Position numbers and translations under genes: made by a program. Of a stretch of 8,226 nt of DNA, positions 5,839-8,226 are shown in pieces. Origin of the DNA: Nitrospirae bacterium GWC2_56_14 (GTDB lineage Bacteria > Nitrospirota > UBA9217). Numbering within the stretch: the stretch's first letter is position 1; each line of letters starts with the position of its first letter. The DNA lies in the NCBI GenBank assembly GCA_001803705.1, contig MHDY01000006.1:1-8226 (forward strand), read 5' to 3'. The notes under the pieces were generated by a model. That model was given only the letters and a program-made list of their open reading frames with translations. It was not told where the DNA came from and did not search any database.

Positions 5839-5849
5839 GAACCTTGATA
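5833..5849. promoter_or_regulatory. 17-bp palindrome overlapping the livM -35 box (candidate operator)
   Basis: TATCAAG (5833-5839) and CTTGATA (5843-5849) are perfect 7-bp inverted arms around AAC. The left arm contains the entire -35 box of the livM promoter, so a dimeric regulator bound here would compete with RNA polymerase. No regulator gene is visible nearby. Confidence 0.45.
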
Positions 5850-5961
5850 CACTGGAGCGTGTTTGGCCCCAAAGGCTGGAGAGCCCCAGGCTGTCATCAT
5901 CTTGGTTTGCATCGTTTGAAGAACGCGCACCTCCCCTTTCAGAGGAAATCCTGATCTCCAT

Positions 5962-5989
5962 TTGACATTCCCGACGCTCATGTTAAGAT
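5962..5989 (+). promoter_or_regulatory. Sigma-70-type promoter with extended -10 for the transglutaminase gene
   Basis: TTGACA (5962-5967, perfect consensus) is followed after 16 bp by TAAGAT (5984-5989, 4 of 6). TG at 5981-5982 gives an extended -10 (TGnTAAGAT). The expected start of transcription is about 5995-5997, only a few bases before the ATG at 6002 and downstream of the ATG at 5990. The mRNA would be nearly leaderless. Confidence 0.6.
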
Positions 5990-6001
5990 ATGCACCAGAA
6001 C

Positions 6002-7450
6002 ATGAATAGAATCGTAAAAATATCAATTCTGGTCTTCTGGCTGGTAATGCTTGGACTGCTCATCGAGCGCACCTACCTCCGGCCGTCCACGGTCATCGCC
6101 CTCGATGTCATCAGTGAAGAAGGAGTCCGCACCGGCGACGACTGGTTCGGCATCTACCAGCAAGGCCGCAAGATCGGGTATGCCCATACCCGTACTCTGC
6201 GTGAAGCCGACACCTATCATCTTTTCGAAGAATCGGAGCTCGACATCCTTGCGCTCGGTTCGGTGCAGCGCGTTAAAACGGTCATCAACAGTTATGCCGC
6301 CAGGAACTTTCAGCTCAAATATTTCGACTTTACCCTGACGTCCGACCTGACCTCAATGACCGTCAAGGGCGCCGTGGTCGGCAAAAAGCTTTTGCTCGAT
6401 ATCACCAGCGGCGGCCAGACCAGAAACGAACGCATTCACCTTACCAGCCCTCCCTATCTCTCGCCGAACATCAAACCGGCGCTGGTGCTCCTCGGCCTCG
6501 AGCAGGGCAAGCGATTCACCTTCCCCCTGTTCAATCCGGCCACCATGAATACCGCGGAAGCAACGATCACGGTGGAGTCCCGGGAACGCATAAAAGTGGG
6601 CGACCAGGAGAAGACCGTCTACAAGCTCAAGGAATCCTTTCAGGGGATGGAGGCCTTCTCGTGGATCACCGATGAGGGGGAGACCCTCAAGGAAGAAAGC
6701 GCCTTAGGCTACGTGCTTTTGCGGGAGACCATGACAGAAGCTTTGAAACGGGATAAGCGGGGACCTGCCGTAGACATCATCGCGCTGACGATGATCCCGT
6801 CCGACCCCATCAAGGATTCAAGCGACGTGCGGCATCTCAAAGCGCGCCTCCGGGGCGCCCCGCTCAAGGGATTCCAGCTCCATAGCGATGGGCAGTCGCT
6901 TTCCGGCGAGGTGATCGAGGTAACGGTCCAGGACCCGGTTGCGTCATTCACGGTCCCCTACGCGGGAACGGACCTTCAGGAGTACCTGCTGCCGTCGGCA
7001 TTGATCCAGAGCGATGATACCAGGATCAAAAGCACCGCAGCGCGCGTCCTCGGGGGACAGCGGGATTCCCGACAGGCTGCCAGGACCTTGAACGAGTGGG
7101 TATACACCACGCTGGAAAAAAAGCCGGTTGTCAGCATACCCAGCGCCCTGGAAATCCTGGAGCAGCGCGTCGGCGATTGCAACGAACACACCACGCTGTT
7201 CACGGCGCTGGCGCGCGCAGCCGGCATCCCCACACGCATGGCAGGCGGCATCGTCTACATGGACGAGGGGTTCTATTACCACGCCTGGCCTGAGGTCTGG
7301 CTCGGCCAGTGGACCGCGATCGATCCTACCTTCAACCAGTTTCCGGCTGATGCCACCCACATCAGGTTCGTCATCGGCAACCTCGATCAACAAACGGAGA
7401 TCATGAGGCTCGTGGGAAAGCTGAAGGTGGATGTGCTGGAATATCAGTAA
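6002..7450 (+). CDS. Membrane-anchored transglutaminase-like (COG1305-type) protein
   Basis: A 482-residue protein. Residues 7-21 (ISILVFWLVMLGLLI) form one N-terminal membrane segment preceded by basic residues, so the rest should lie in the periplasm. Residues of about 30-330 are beta-rich and match no domain I can name. The C-terminal part (about 355-450) is a transglutaminase/cysteine-protease-like core with an intact triad: Cys393 in VGDCNEHT, His427 in YYHAWPEVW, and Asp441 in AIDPTFNQ. Members of this superfamily act as peptidases, amidases or cross-linkers; the substrate here cannot be told. ATGs at 5990 and 6002 are both open; neither has a clear ribosome site, and the promoter at 5962-5989 favours 6002. 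An ABC-2-type ATPase gene follows 153 bp downstream in the same direction, a pairing suggesting a shared envelope process. It is divergent from livM. Confidence 0.85.
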   Translation: MNRIVKISILVFWLVMLGLLIERTYLRPSTVIALDVISEEGVRTGDDWFGIYQQGRKIGYAHTRTLREADTYHLFEESELDILALGSVQRVKTVINSYAARNFQLKYFDFTLTSDLTSMTVKGAVVGKKLLLDITSGGQTRNERIHLTSPPYLSPNIKPALVLLGLEQGKRFTFPLFNPATMNTAEATITVESRERIKVGDQEKTVYKLKESFQGMEAFSWITDEGETLKEESALGYVLLRETMTEALKRDKRGPAVDIIALTMIPSDPIKDSSDVRHLKARLRGAPLKGFQLHSDGQSLSGEVIEVTVQDPVASFTVPYAGTDLQEYLLPSALIQSDDTRIKSTAARVLGGQRDSRQAARTLNEWVYTTLEKKPVVSIPSALEILEQRVGDCNEHTTLFTALARAAGIPTRMAGGIVYMDEGFYYHAWPEVWLGQWTAIDPTFNQFPADATHIRFVIGNLDQQTEIMRLVGKLKVDVLEYQ

Positions 7451-7471
7451 TTCGCAGCTACTCAGGTGGAT

Positions 7472-7581
7472 AGACTGAAGGTGGAAGGTTTTGAGGCGCA
7501 CATCGCGGGCAATTGTCAAAAAACATAGAGAATTTGGCAGGCGGATTGGTAGAGTAAGTTTTCAGCCTTCAGTCTTCAGCC
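7472..7581. repeat. Intergenic element with 10-bp inverted ends and a 3-unit heptanucleotide repeat
   Basis: AGACTGAAGG (7472-7481) is the exact inverse of CCTTCAGTCT (7566-7575). The right end is part of a 7-bp tandem array: TTCAGCC, TTCAGTC, TTCAGCC (7561-7581). The sequence between the arms has no coding signal. The element occupies most of the gap between the transglutaminase-like gene and the ABC ATPase gene. No terminator with a U-run is visible, so the two genes may be co-transcribed through it. Confidence 0.55.
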
Positions 7582-7603
7582 TGCATACCTAAAAAGGGAC
7601 ACA

Positions 7604-8226
<623 letters not shown>

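Noticed and set aside
5866..5893. Imperfect direct repeat GCCCCAAAGGCTG / GCCCCAGGCTG in the livM divergent region
   Set aside because: Only two short, unequal copies without relation to either promoter; it may well be chance in a GC-rich segment.
5800..5961. An N-terminal extension of livM up to an ATG at 5961
   Set aside because: A good sigma-70 promoter and a palindrome lie inside the extension, and the extra residues are polar and unlike LivM proteins.
7535..7550. A second sigma-54-like site (TGGCAGGCGGATTGGT) before the ABC-2 ATPase gene
   Set aside because: Spacing is right and many positions match, but the nearly invariant GC of the -12 box is GG here, which normally abolishes function.

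Overview
The window looks like chromosomal DNA of a Gram-negative, probably anaerobically respiring bacterium. The grounds are a heptaheme c-type cytochrome paired with a membrane cytochrome b, a good sigma-54 promoter in front of them, a branched-chain amino acid (Liv) ABC transporter, and a LolD/MacB-type ABC ATPase tail. The style (CbcBA-like respiratory module, heptanucleotide tandem repeats and CACAGAG-type palindromic repeats between genes) would fit Nitrospirota or Desulfobacterota/Desulfuromonadota, but the sequence alone does not fix the phylum. I see no mobile element genes, CRISPR array, rRNA or tRNA.

Layout. Positions 1-129 hold the 3' end of a plus-strand ABC ATPase, closed by a strong terminator (153-184). 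A second terminator (231-267) faces the other way and closes a minus-strand two-gene operon: a heptaheme periplasmic cytochrome c with a C-terminal membrane anchor (1003-1905) and a four-helix di-heme-type cytochrome b (297-1010), overlapping by 8 bp. Its 255-bp upstream region carries a -24/-12 (sigma-54) promoter, a palindrome placed like an activator site, and a set of TGATAAT-type inverted repeats in the predicted mRNA leader. In organisation it resembles the CbcBA bc-cytochrome of Geobacter sulfurreducens, an inner-membrane menaquinol-oxidising module for low-potential extracellular electron acceptors.

From 5849 down to 2161 (minus strand) lies an apparent operon livM-livG-livF-truA: one permease and both ATPases of a Liv-type transporter, then tRNA pseudouridine synthase A. 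livH and the binding-protein gene are not on the 5' side, where a divergent gene begins. Two repeat elements sit inside the operon: a 4x7-bp tandem repeat that includes the livM stop codon, and a 79-bp CCACAGAG/CTCTGTGG palindromic element between livG and livF.

Divergent from livM, a plus-strand pair begins: a membrane-anchored transglutaminase-like protein (about 6002-7450) with an intact Cys-His-Asp triad, and an ABC-2-type export ATPase (7604 to the window end, incomplete). The 214-bp divergent region holds a sigma-70-type promoter for each side and a 17-bp palindrome over the livM -35 box. The most notable signal is the cytochrome module with its sigma-54 promoter and structured leader; the rest is largely conventional gene content with interesting intergenic repeats.
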